A stretch of DNA of 64,000 nt, from the NCBI RefSeq assembly GCF_027625475.1, contig NZ_CP115174.1:1302001-1366000 (forward strand). Reading direction: 5' to 3'. This stretch comes from Sphingomonas abietis. GTDB lineage: Bacteria; Pseudomonadota; Alphaproteobacteria; Sphingomonadales; Sphingomonadaceae. Both the position numbers and the translations under genes were made by a program. Position 1 is the first letter of the stretch; each line of letters opens with the position of its first letter. This document shows positions 8,791-16,973 of the stretch, in pieces. The notes below the pieces were generated by a model. It saw only the letters and a list, made by a program, of their open reading frames with translations. It did not search any database and was not told where the DNA came from.

Positions 8791-9567
8791 GTGCGTCGCG
8801 TGACCCTGGCAGGCGCCCCGACGGCACCGGGCCGGACGAAGCCTCTGGTCGGCGTTTTGGCCAGCAACCGGACGCTCGACGGCCGGCGGACGCAAGCCGT
8901 CGCTTCGCGCTTCGTCGTACCCTTGACCGACATCGCCGGAGTGACGGTGCTGATCGTGCCGGCCATCGCCGACGCGGTCGATCCGGTCGCGTTGTCCGCG
9001 ATCCTCGATGGATTGCTGCTGCCAGGCTGCTGCTCGAACGTGGCGGTATCGCGCTATCGCGCAGGCGCCGCGGTGCCATGCGACGACGCGGGCCGGGACG
9101 ACGTCGCGCTGCGACTGGCCGACGCGATGATCGGGGCAGGGCGGCCCGTCTTCGGTATCTGTCGCGGGATGCAGGAACTCAACGTGCTGTTCGGGGGCAC
9201 CCTGTCGGACGTGCCGGGCGAGACCGGCCATTATCGCGACGGTGCCGAAGACGATGTGCCCGCCCTGTTCGACCATCATCACGATATCGACATAGCCGAA
9301 GGCGGTATGCTGGCGGCCGCGATCGGCGCCGGGCGCCATCGCGTGAACTCGGTCCATCGCCAGGGGATCAACCGCCTGGGCGCGGGTTTGTCGATCGAGG
9401 CGCGCGCGCCGGATGATCTCGTCGAAGCGGTCTCGGCGAGACCGTGCGGTGCGCCGGTGCTGGGCGTCCAATGGCATCCGGAATGGGACGTCGACCAGAG
9501 CCCGGCGGGCCGCGCGTTTTTCGAATTGCTGGCGCGAGCCGTTCGCGGCGATCCACTCACCGTCTGA
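8791..9567 (+). CDS. Class I glutamine amidotransferase, gamma-glutamyl-GABA hydrolase (PuuD)-like
   Basis: About 258 residues with the full triad of class I glutamine amidotransferases of the peptidase C26/PuuD type. The nucleophile Cys is in VFGICRGMQELNVLFGGTL at about 125-143, and the catalytic His and Glu are in GVQWHPEWD near the C terminus. HRQGINRLG also fits PuuD-like hydrolases of gamma-glutamyl amides. The start is uncertain: GTG 8791 or 8800 avoids the overlap with the TauD remnant, whereas an in-frame start at 8752 exists; none has a clear ribosome site. It sits 15 bp before serine acetyltransferase 1. The context suggests release of an amino-acid sulfur source from a gamma-glutamyl adduct, but this is inference. 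Confidence 0.75.
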   Translation: MRRVTLAGAPTAPGRTKPLVGVLASNRTLDGRRTQAVASRFVVPLTDIAGVTVLIVPAIADAVDPVALSAILDGLLLPGCCSNVAVSRYRAGAAVPCDDAGRDDVALRLADAMIGAGRPVFGICRGMQELNVLFGGTLSDVPGETGHYRDGAEDDVPALFDHHHDIDIAEGGMLAAAIGAGRHRVNSVHRQGINRLGAGLSIEARAPDDLVEAVSARPCGAPVLGVQWHPEWDVDQSPAGRAFFELLARAVRGDPLTV

Positions 9568-9582
9568 CAGGAAGGACATACC

Positions 9583-10575
9583 ATGCCATCACCCTGGATC
9601 GAGGACGAGGTCGCGATACCGCCGGGCGCCCCCAGCTGGGATATCGATGCGCTGACGGGGGGCTTGCGGCAGGCGCGCGACGATTGGCGACGCGCTCATC
9701 GCCGCGATGTCGCCCGCGAACGGGTGGGCTTCCCGTCACGCGCTCGTCTGGAGGCGATCATTGCCCTGCTCGCCGGCGCGCTGTTTCCCCTCCGGCTGGG
9801 GCCGAGCACGGTGAACCCGGAGAACGAGGATCGCTTTGTCGCGCAGACGCTGGACACGGTGCTGGTCCAGCTACGCTGGCAGATCACCCTGGAACTGGGT
9901 TATTCGCAATCGGCGCCATCGCAAGGGGCGATCGAGCAGCGCGCCGCGCGAATCTCGCAGGCTTTCGCCGCACAGCTGCCCGATCTCCGTCGCTTGCTCG
10001 ATCAGGATGTCGAAGCCGCCTATGCGGGCGATCCTGCCGCGCGGAGCGTCGACGAGGTGCTGCTCTGCTATCCCAGCGTCACCGCCCTCATCCATCACCG
10101 CATCGCCCATGCCCTCTACGAACTGGACGTGCCGATCATCGCGCGGATCATCGCCGAGGTCGCGCATTCGGCGACTGCGATCGATATCCATCCGGGAGCC
10201 CGGATCGGAAAGAGCTTTTTCGTCGACCATGGCAGCGGCGTGGTGATCGGCGAGACGGCCATCATCGGCGACCGGGTGCGGCTCTACCAGGCGGTGACGC
10301 TCGGCGCGCGGAGCTTCCCCACGGAAGAGAGCGGCGGGCTGAAAAAGGGTCTCGAACGTCACCCGATCGTCGAGGACGATGTCGTGATCTATGCGGGCGC
10401 GACGATTCTGGGGCGGGTGACGATCGGGCGTGGCGCGGTGATCGGCGGCAATGTCTGGCTGACCCAGAGCGTGCCGGCGGGCAGCATCGTCCATCAGGCG
10501 TCGGCCGAGAGCGATCGCCCGGGGCAGGGTGATCTGCCGAGCGGCCACCTCAATCTGGCGGCCCTCGCGATCTGA
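9583..10575 (+). CDS. cysE: Serine O-acetyltransferase 1
   Basis: A 330-residue protein making O-acetylserine from serine and acetyl-CoA, the first step of cysteine synthesis. The N-terminal helical domain (PSRARLEAIIALLAGALFPL, VDEVLLCYPSVTALIHHRIA) is followed by the left-handed beta-helix: ATAIDIHPGARIGKSFFVDH, GVVIGETAIIGDRVRLYQAV, HPIVEDDVVIYAGATILG. The catalytic His of DIHPGA and of FVDHGSG are present. It begins 15 bp after the amidotransferase with AGGAAGG upstream. It is paralogous to a second serine acetyltransferase at 27.8 kb (both share the ALFPLR.GP helix and the beta-helix). Its length exceeds that of E. coli CysE and matches the EpsC-like long form. Confidence 0.9.
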   Translation: MPSPWIEDEVAIPPGAPSWDIDALTGGLRQARDDWRRAHRRDVARERVGFPSRARLEAIIALLAGALFPLRLGPSTVNPENEDRFVAQTLDTVLVQLRWQITLELGYSQSAPSQGAIEQRAARISQAFAAQLPDLRRLLDQDVEAAYAGDPAARSVDEVLLCYPSVTALIHHRIAHALYELDVPIIARIIAEVAHSATAIDIHPGARIGKSFFVDHGSGVVIGETAIIGDRVRLYQAVTLGARSFPTEESGGLKKGLERHPIVEDDVVIYAGATILGRVTIGRGAVIGGNVWLTQSVPAGSIVHQASAESDRPGQGDLPSGHLNLAALAI

Positions 10576-10597
10576 GACGTCCGGCGAGCGAGCCGCC

Positions 10598-12133
10598 TCA
10601 GGCCGCCTTGAGGACGTTGTGACACACCGCCGTCGCATCGCTTGCCGGACATGTCTGCCCCATCCGCGTCTCCAGCCGCGTCAAGACCGCGGCGCCATCG
10701 TGCCTGGCGCTCCACTCGCGCATCTTCTTGCCCCAGTCATCGGCCCGCTTGGCGGTGCGCTGGGCATAACCGCCGCTGTTCCGCCCGAGCGCGTCTATGA
10801 CCATAGCCGCGCTCTGCTCGACCGCACCCTTGTCGTCGGGGGTGAGCCGCATCACCGTGTTGGCGTAGAGAACCGCCCACTGGATCCGCGTCGCGGGGCC
10901 TTCGGCGATCTCCGCAGCCTTGCGCGCCCACGAAATCGCGGCGGTGTTGTCCTTCTGCTCCTCCGCGATGCCCGAGAGATCGATCATGTAATAATAAGGC
11001 GCGACGGCGTGCGGCAGTTCGGCCTCGAGCAACTTGGTCGCGCCTGCGGGATCGCCGGCATCGTCGAGCGCCTGGCCCGCATTGGGCATCACTGCCTGCC
11101 GCATCATCGGATCGGTCGCGGCATGATCGACGAAGGCGACACGTTCGCGCACCTTGGCGAGCACAGCGGGCGCGACCTTGCCGCCATTCTCGCTCTTCGA
11201 CAGCGCGATGTCGGCGTCGATGGTGCCGAATCGGTCGCCGAGCGGCACGCTCCTGTCCGCTGCCACCTTGTCGAGCGACGCCAGCAACTGCACGCCCAAT
11301 GCCTTGCGTGTCGCCGGATCGGGCAGCGCGCGGATCAGCGACGCGCCGCCGAAGGTCAATTCCTGGCGATTGGCCTTCACCTCCGCATAGTCGGACAGGA
11401 TCTGCGGCAACAACGCCTGGACCTCGGCCTGCTGCGCCGGGGTCAGCTGGGCGACGTCGCCGTTGCCGCCGCTCATCTCCAGCGCGGTGAGTTGCAGATG
11501 CCGCTTGATCGCCGGATCGGGGGCAGCGCCGGCCAGCTTGGCGAGGAAAGCCGCAGCCCGTTTGGAATCGCCGAAATGCTTCGGATCGTCGAGCCAATCG
11601 AAGCTCGCGAGCAGCCGCCAGTCGTCGGTAGAGAGATGCGTGGGATCGTCGGCCTGCCGGAGCAAATCCTCGGTCGATGTCGTGCGGGTGGCGGCGACAC
11701 GCAGAATGTCGGCCAGCGTCGAGGCGGTCGATCCGCCCGACAAGCGCGTGATCTCGCTATGATCGGGGCGGAGCAGGATGACGGTCGGATAGCCCTGGAT
11801 ACCGAACTTCTCGCCCCAGATCTGTGCGCCCTTGGCGTCGCCATCGAGATGAACGGGAATGAATGCGCGCGTCTGCGCGATGAAAGCCGGATCCTTGAAC
11901 AGCGTGGATTTCATCAGGTTGCACGGCGGGCACCATTTGGCGCCCCAGTAGAGCAGCACGGGTTTGTTCGTTTCCTTGGCCTCGGCGAAGGCATCGTCGA
12001 CATCGCCCTCGCGCCAGGCGATCTGCTGCGCCGTGGCGGCGGTCTGCGTGCCCGTTTCTGTTTTCGCGGGGCGATCGCAACCAGTCGTCGCCAGAAAGCA
12101 TCCCAGCATCAGCCCGCTGATTGGTCGCCACAT
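10598..12133 (-). CDS. Thioredoxin-fold lipoprotein
   Basis: A 511-residue protein. The N terminus has a lipobox-like ATTGC at 16-20, so it is probably lipid-anchored. Residues about 45-170 form a thioredoxin domain with active site WGAKWCPPCNLMKSTLF and the cis-Pro segment IQGYPTVILL. The remaining roughly 330 residues are helical and repeat-like (LAKLAGAAPDPAIKRHLQ, AEEQKDNTAAISWARKAAEI), reminiscent of TPR-type hairpins. It probably reduces or isomerises disulfides in the periplasm. It is convergent with serine acetyltransferase 1. An upstream TCCTA half-site (12143-12147) is not a full operator. Confidence 0.75.
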   Translation of the reverse strand: MWRPISGLMLGCFLATTGCDRPAKTETGTQTAATAQQIAWREGDVDDAFAEAKETNKPVLLYWGAKWCPPCNLMKSTLFKDPAFIAQTRAFIPVHLDGDAKGAQIWGEKFGIQGYPTVILLRPDHSEITRLSGGSTASTLADILRVAATRTTSTEDLLRQADDPTHLSTDDWRLLASFDWLDDPKHFGDSKRAAAFLAKLAGAAPDPAIKRHLQLTALEMSGGNGDVAQLTPAQQAEVQALLPQILSDYAEVKANRQELTFGGASLIRALPDPATRKALGVQLLASLDKVAADRSVPLGDRFGTIDADIALSKSENGGKVAPAVLAKVRERVAFVDHAATDPMMRQAVMPNAGQALDDAGDPAGATKLLEAELPHAVAPYYYMIDLSGIAEEQKDNTAAISWARKAAEIAEGPATRIQWAVLYANTVMRLTPDDKGAVEQSAAMVIDALGRNSGGYAQRTAKRADDWGKKMREWSARHDGAAVLTRLETRMGQTCPASDATAVCHNVLKAA

Positions 12134-12275
12134 CCGCTAAAATCCTATCTATCAGAAAAACAACATGCGCCGAACTTAGGAGGTGTCAGACCGTCGAAGG
12201 GAAGGATAAGCCGGGCGTAGACGGTGTAAAGAGGCTGCGATGCGGCGCCCGGTTCGCGCTGTTTCCGCCAGCCGA

Positions 12276-13088
12276 TCACTTCAATTCCGGATATCCTCGC
12301 CGCGTCGAATGGGCTGCCAGTTTTTCAAGCGCGTCGTATCGCGACTGCCGCAGCACATCGACACCGGCGATCAGCAGCGCATCGACGCTCGCGCCATTGG
12401 CGTCATCACGGATGGCCTGCCGGACGGCCCTTCGCAAAATGCGCAGTCCGGCGTCGGACGTCGCCGCCGATGTCACCAGCGGCAGGCCGGGCGAGGGCGG
12501 GCTCCAGGCCAAGGTTCTCAATCGGCGGGTGGATAGCGGATCCTCGCGCTCGAGATGCGCGAAGGTCACGCAATCGATCGCGGCGATGTCCGCCTCGCCC
12601 GCCGCTACGGCTCTTATGCTCGCATGATGCGACCCGGTGATGAGGACCGATCCGAAGAATCGGCCATCGGTCGCCAGCGGCGCCGCCATGGTGCGGAAGA
12701 GATTCATGCCGGTGTTCGAATTCTCGGCGTTGACCGCTGCCCGTCGGCCCCTCAATTCGGGGAGGGCAACGGCAGCCTCGTCCCGGCGGACGACGATGCG
12801 GCTGCGATGCGAGGCGCCCTCGCAGCCGGCCGCCTTGTAGTGGGGGGTCGCGACATATCGCAAACGGCCGCGCCATTGCGTCGCGAGCGGATAGCCGCAG
12901 GCCTGGGCGAGCAGCAGATTCGGGTCGTCCCAAATCTCTTCGAGCGATCGGGTCCGGTCGAGCCCCGCGGGTACATCGTCGAGCCCGGCCGCACGCAGAT
13001 GATGCGCGATGGCAGACCAGAGCGCATCATTGGCGCTTTGCAGCCCGGGGGCATCGTACATTGCGAGCGACGCGACATGACCCGTCAT
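12276..13088 (-). CDS. PhnD-like substrate-binding-fold protein without signal peptide
   Basis: A 270-residue protein with the fold of phosphate/phosphonate ABC binding proteins (PhnD family): ASLAMYDAPGLQSANDALW at the start, RSIVVRRDEA-like strand, LRGRRAAVNAENSNTGMNLF, SHHASIRAVAAGEADIAAID. These are the PhnD hallmarks of ligand-loop and hinge. There is no signal peptide or lipobox, so it may be cytoplasmic or a sensor. No cognate permease or ATPase is adjacent. Its ATG overlaps the stop of the upstream desaturase gene (13085-13088), so both are made together. The ligand is unknown. Confidence 0.7.
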   Translation of the reverse strand: MTGHVASLAMYDAPGLQSANDALWSAIAHHLRAAGLDDVPAGLDRTRSLEEIWDDPNLLLAQACGYPLATQWRGRLRYVATPHYKAAGCEGASHRSRIVVRRDEAAVALPELRGRRAAVNAENSNTGMNLFRTMAAPLATDGRFFGSVLITGSHHASIRAVAAGEADIAAIDCVTFAHLEREDPLSTRRLRTLAWSPPSPGLPLVTSAATSDAGLRILRRAVRQAIRDDANGASVDALLIAGVDVLRQSRYDALEKLAAHSTRRGYPELK

Positions 13089-14008
13089 CGAGGTGCCGTT
13101 TCCGCCAAGAAGCGGGGATGGATCAGCGCATCATGAGCGCGCAAGCCGTAACGCCGCGCGACGTCGCCATAGCCGCGATAGACGAGGCCGCCATTGGCAT
13201 GGACGATGGCCGCACGGTTCCGACGGTAGAAGGCCGGTATCCGATACCAGGGCAACGCCGGAGCCGCATGGTGGACGGCATGGAGGTTGTTGTGGAGGAA
13301 CAGCAGCGACAGCGGCCCGGCTCGCTCGACGATCGCGACGCGATGGCCCGGCGCGGTCGCGGCACGATGCTCCGCGAACGATCGCAGCAGCGTGAGCGCG
13401 CTGCCCGGATAGACGAAAGCGAGCAGATAAAGACCGACGCCGAGGTGGCAGATCGAAAGCCACGTCAATATGAGCGCGACGCCGATCATATGCGGCGCCC
13501 AATCGCGCACAGCCTCGGACGGCGTCCGCCATGCCCGTATGGCCTGCGCGCCGAGGAAGCCCGCGATCATGATCGCCGGCCCGAGCAGCAGCCGGCCGAG
13601 CAATGGCGCCTGGACGGTCGCAACGGCACGCCGAAGCGTCTCGCGCCACCCGGTCGCAGGCAACAGATAATGGGATTCGGGATCTTCGCGGGGATCGGTC
13701 GTCTCGCTGGTGGCGTGATGCGCAAGGTGATCGCGACGATAGCATGTGTAGGGAAGCCACAGCGACAGCGGAACGGCACCGATCAGGCTGTTGAGCCTTG
13801 GCCACGGGGTCGGATGGCCATGGATCGTCTCATGCTGGAGCGAACTGTGCCACGCGACGAACCATCCGCCCGCCACGACGAGCAACCCGGTCGGCAACGC
13901 TGCGTGGAACCAGGTGACCGCCATCCATCCGCCATAGACCACCATGGTCAGGGCCATGGTCGGCCATTCGATCGTCATCCGGCGTTTCGAGCGCGAGTCG
14001 GTGTTCAA
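13085..14008 (-). CDS. Membrane fatty acid desaturase/hydroxylase family protein
   Basis: A 307-residue integral membrane di-iron enzyme. Three His boxes are visible: HSSLQHETIHGHP at about 54-66, RRDHLAHHATSE at about 92-103 and FLHNNLHAVHHAAPALPW at about 238-255. Hydrophobic segments lie between them (GLLVVAGGWFVAW, LLGPAIMIAGFLGAQAI, MIGVALILTWLSICHLGVGL). The best ribosome site (GGAGG, ten bases away) favours TTG 14008 over ATG 13978. The family introduces double bonds or hydroxyls into lipids. Its substrate here is unknown, and the linkage to a PhnD-like protein and a sulfur-type operator is unusual. A perfect copy of the operator lies 123 bp upstream. Confidence 0.82.
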   Translation of the reverse strand: MNTDSRSKRRMTIEWPTMALTMVVYGGWMAVTWFHAALPTGLLVVAGGWFVAWHSSLQHETIHGHPTPWPRLNSLIGAVPLSLWLPYTCYRRDHLAHHATSETTDPREDPESHYLLPATGWRETLRRAVATVQAPLLGRLLLGPAIMIAGFLGAQAIRAWRTPSEAVRDWAPHMIGVALILTWLSICHLGVGLYLLAFVYPGSALTLLRSFAEHRAATAPGHRVAIVERAGPLSLLFLHNNLHAVHHAAPALPWYRIPAFYRRNRAAIVHANGGLVYRGYGDVARRYGLRAHDALIHPRFLAETAPR

Positions 14009-14130
14009 TGCGTCCGTGCCTCCAAAACGTCCCGCCGGCTGAGCAAGAACTGGCGGAGCCGGTCGAGCGATGACCGCTCATCCGAACGGTATGGCGAAAC
14101 TGACGACGCAGCGCGGGCTCAGCAACAAAT

Positions 14131-14149
14131 GTCTACTTCAGTGCTAGAC
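14131..14149 (-). promoter_or_regulatory. Shared CTA-N9-TAG operator, copy 2
   Basis: GTCTA-CTTCAGTGC-TAGAC with outer AAT/AAT flanks, a perfect five-base inverted repeat with nine-base spacer. It lies between the desaturase gene, which it precedes by 123 bp, and the 3' end of the HAL-like gene. Confidence 0.65.
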
Positions 14150-14293
14150 AATGTTTCTTAGGTCGGATGATCCCGCAGAAACCGACCACCGATGGGGTCC
14201 GGCTCGATCCCGCGCAGGGACATCGCGGCCGATCGGGGAGGGAATGGCGAGGATCGCTCGCTGGTCCCCCACCAAGTGACCTCGGCGCTCCCG

Positions 14294-15787
14294 CTACACC
14301 CCTGAGGCGCGCGGAACCGCCTGCGCGGCCATGAATTCGGCCAGCTGCGAGACTTCGGGGCCGAGCGGTCGATCTTCGCCAAGCGGCGCGCATTGGGATC
14401 GCACCACGGCCTGGATTGCGCGCATATCCCCACCGAGCCGGTCAGCGACGCCGCGCAGCTCGATCGCCTGGGCCGCGACGATGAGCTCGATCGCGACCAG
14501 ATGGCGCAGATGCGCGATGCCGTCGCTCACCTTGGCGACGACCGCAGGCGCCATCGAGGCCTGGTCCTCGATCCCGTCCGACACCGCCATCACGCCGAGC
14601 GAAATGGGCTGGGCAAGGTGGCGGATCAGGGCCTCGGACGCCGCGATCGTCTTCTGTAGCGCGCCGAAGCCTGTCCAGGCGGGGCCGAGCGGCGTCAGAT
14701 AGCGCGGCAATTCCGAAACGGCGGCCGACATCATCTTCAACGTGCGGTGCGCGGTGCCGGTCGCGACATGGGTCAAGGCCTGACCAAGCCTCTCCCAGCT
14801 CAGCACGAAGGCGGTCAGGTCAAAATTGCCCTGGGACAGCATCACCCCGTCATCCGCCAGGACGACCGGATTGTCGCCGGAGCTTGCGAGTTCGATCCGG
14901 ACCGCCTCACGGGCTTCCCGGATGGCGTGGAGCAGCGCGCCCAGCACCTGGGGCACGCAGCGGTAGCTCAGCGGATCCTGCAGCCGCCGCGCGGCGCCGG
15001 GCGCCCATAGAGCGCTGCCGGCCAGCAGGGCCCGCAGCCGCGCGCCAGCCTCGATCTGGCCGAAGGCGGGACGCGCGGCGAGGGCGCGGGCATCGAGGAT
15101 CGAGAGATTGGCGCGGAAGCCTTCGAGGGCCAGCGCGGTGGCCACGAGCGACCAGTCGAACAGACGCTCGACATCGGCAAGCACCAAGCACGCCAGGCCC
15201 ACCGAATAGCTGTTGGCGGCCACCAGCGCATGGCCGTCCCTGGCGGCGAGGGGGAGGGGATCGAGGCCCGCCGCGCGTAGCGCCTGGTCTGCCGGCAGCA
15301 GCTCGCCATCGCGCTCGACCATGCCATATCCCATCAGCCCGCGGGCAAGGTGGGCGAGCTGGGCGAGATCGCCGGCGCCGATCGAACCCAGGGCTGGAAC
15401 GGCGGGATGAATGCCGGCATTGAGCGCGTCGAGCAGCGCGGCACAGGCCGGCCACGAAACTCCGCTGCCGCCGGCGATCATTCCGGAAATCCGCGCCGCC
15501 ATCATGGCTCTCACGGTCTCGCGCGGCAGCAAGGGGCCGACGCCGACCGAGCGGCCATCGGCGACGCGACGCTGGAATGCCGCCTGCTCTTCCGCGTCGA
15601 GCCGCGTATCGGCGTTCGCGCCGAGCGCCGTCGTCAAACCATAGACCGGCAGTTGTCGCGCCGCATAATCCTCGACCACGGCATGCGCGGCCTGGATGCG
15701 TCCACGCGCGGCATCCGACAGGACGAGCGTGGCGCCCGTGCGGGCGATGGCGGCGACATCGTCCGGCGAGAGCGGCGAATCCGTCAT
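14294..15787 (-). CDS. Histidine ammonia-lyase-fold protein lacking the MIO serine
   Basis: A 497-residue protein of the aromatic amino acid lyase family. Landmarks: VYGLTTALGAN (Tyr loop) at about 48-58, QDPLSYRCVPQVLGAL, ASSGDNPVV, SQGNFDL, and VSDGIEDQASMAP (catalytic Glu). The core motif, normally GSxGASGDLAPLAH, reads GSIGAGDLAQLAH at residues 134-146. The Ser of the Ala-Ser-Gly triad that cyclises to MIO is missing; I re-read the DNA at 15365-15388 to confirm. The usual NG after the EGLAL motif is also altered (DGHALVAANSYSVG). I chose ATG 15787, which has GACGAGG upstream; ATG 15802 is an alternative. It ends the transporter operon. An MIO-independent lyase, such as an ergothionase-type enzyme, is inferred. 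Confidence 0.75.
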   Translation of the reverse strand: MTDSPLSPDDVAAIARTGATLVLSDAARGRIQAAHAVVEDYAARQLPVYGLTTALGANADTRLDAEEQAAFQRRVADGRSVGVGPLLPRETVRAMMAARISGMIAGGSGVSWPACAALLDALNAGIHPAVPALGSIGAGDLAQLAHLARGLMGYGMVERDGELLPADQALRAAGLDPLPLAARDGHALVAANSYSVGLACLVLADVERLFDWSLVATALALEGFRANLSILDARALAARPAFGQIEAGARLRALLAGSALWAPGAARRLQDPLSYRCVPQVLGALLHAIREAREAVRIELASSGDNPVVLADDGVMLSQGNFDLTAFVLSWERLGQALTHVATGTAHRTLKMMSAAVSELPRYLTPLGPAWTGFGALQKTIAASEALIRHLAQPISLGVMAVSDGIEDQASMAPAVVAKVSDGIAHLRHLVAIELIVAAQAIELRGVADRLGGDMRAIQAVVRSQCAPLGEDRPLGPEVSQLAEFMAAQAVPRASGV

Positions 15788-15926
15788 GTCGAGCCTCGTC
15801 ATCGCGGCGATATTCCAGCCGTCTCGGCACCACTTCCGCGGCCAAGCCAATGGCACGGCGCTGCCCGGGCCATGGCAGCGCGGGTGTCGACCGCAGAGAC
15901 GCCGGCGGCGGCGGCAGAGGCGCTCA

Positions 15927-16937
15927 TCAGGCGAAGCGGAGGCGCTGGCCGATGCCCAGGCGCGCACCTTTTTCGAGCATCGCATGGCCAAGGGCGATGT
16001 CGGACAGCGACAGGCCGCGGTGCCAGAACAGGATCGTCTCGTCGTCGCTCTGGCGGCCGGGTTTCAGCCCGGCCACAATCTCGCCGAGCTCGGCATGCAG
16101 CGTCGCCTCCGAAAGCTTGCCCGTTTCGACATCGGCCCGCAGGCTGCCGAACTTGCCGCCCTTGCACTGCCCCCAGTCGTCGACGACGATCTTCGCCATG
16201 ATGTCGGTGAGGGAGAGCTCGACGGCGCTCATCGTCCCATAGGGAATGACGAGCGCACCGGGCTTGATCCAGTCGGTGCGCAGCAACGGCGTCGGCTCGT
16301 GGAGGCGCGATGCCTCGACGACGATATCCGCGCCCTCGACGCAGCTCTGCCAGTCGGTCGTCGCGCGAACCGGCTTGCCAAGATCGCGGCTCAACCGGGC
16401 CGCGAAGCCGTCGCGGCTTTCCGGGCGGCGCGAATGGACGCGGATCTCGTCGAAATCGAACAGACGATCGAGCAGGCGCACATTCCAGTAGGCAGTGCCG
16501 CGGGCGCCGATATGGCCCAAGATCTTCGATCCCTTGCGGGCGAGATATTTGGCGCCGAGCGCCGAGACGGCGCCGGTGCGCATGTCGGTGATCCCGCTCG
16601 CGTCGAGCATCGCGCGCGGCACGCCGGTCGCGGGATCGAACAGCATCAGCATCGCGAGTTCGGAGGGCAGGCCTTGCTGATAATTGTCGACGAAATCGCC
16701 GACCACCTTGACCCCGGCAAGGTCGATCGGGGCGCGGAGCGCGCCGCGCAGCACATTGAAATGGCCGTTGGAAACCTTGGGTTCGAGATGGACCCGAGGC
16801 TCGATCACCGCTTCGCCGCGTCCCTGTGCGGCAAGCCCCTGTTCGATCGCGAGGAGAAGTTCGTCATCGTCGATCGCCAGCGCCTCGATATCGAAGCGGT
16901 TGAGATAGGTGATGTAGATCGGCGGCGTCTCGGCCAT
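15927..16937 (-). CDS. Ornithine cyclodeaminase/mu-crystallin family protein
   Basis: A 336-residue NAD(P)-binding protein. The first half has the dimer and substrate domain (EPRVHLEPKVSNGHFNVLRG, GLPSELAMLMLFDPATGVPR, DASGITDMRTGAVSALGAKY). The Rossmann fold follows with KILGHIGARGTAYWNVRLLD, a dinucleotide loop of form GxxGxG-like. GADIVVEAS and MSAVELSLTDI are typical of the family. Members deaminate ornithine, reduce cyclic ketimines or act on N-substituted amino acids; the substrate here cannot be assigned. ATG 16937 is preferred over 16952 because GAGGACC lies just upstream. It follows the sulfotransferase gene by 36 bp and precedes the HAL-like gene by 139 bp. Confidence 0.8.
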   Translation of the reverse strand: MAETPPIYITYLNRFDIEALAIDDDELLLAIEQGLAAQGRGEAVIEPRVHLEPKVSNGHFNVLRGALRAPIDLAGVKVVGDFVDNYQQGLPSELAMLMLFDPATGVPRAMLDASGITDMRTGAVSALGAKYLARKGSKILGHIGARGTAYWNVRLLDRLFDFDEIRVHSRRPESRDGFAARLSRDLGKPVRATTDWQSCVEGADIVVEASRLHEPTPLLRTDWIKPGALVIPYGTMSAVELSLTDIMAKIVVDDWGQCKGGKFGSLRADVETGKLSEATLHAELGEIVAGLKPGRQSDDETILFWHRGLSLSDIALGHAMLEKGARLGIGQRLRFA

Positions 16938-16973
16938 ATCGGTCCTCGTCATATTGATCGTCTGTTTGATGGT

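Noticed and set aside
12143..12161. Operator-like TCCTA upstream of the thioredoxin lipoprotein
   Set aside because: Only the left half matches; the right half reads AAAAC, so it is not counted as a regulon site.
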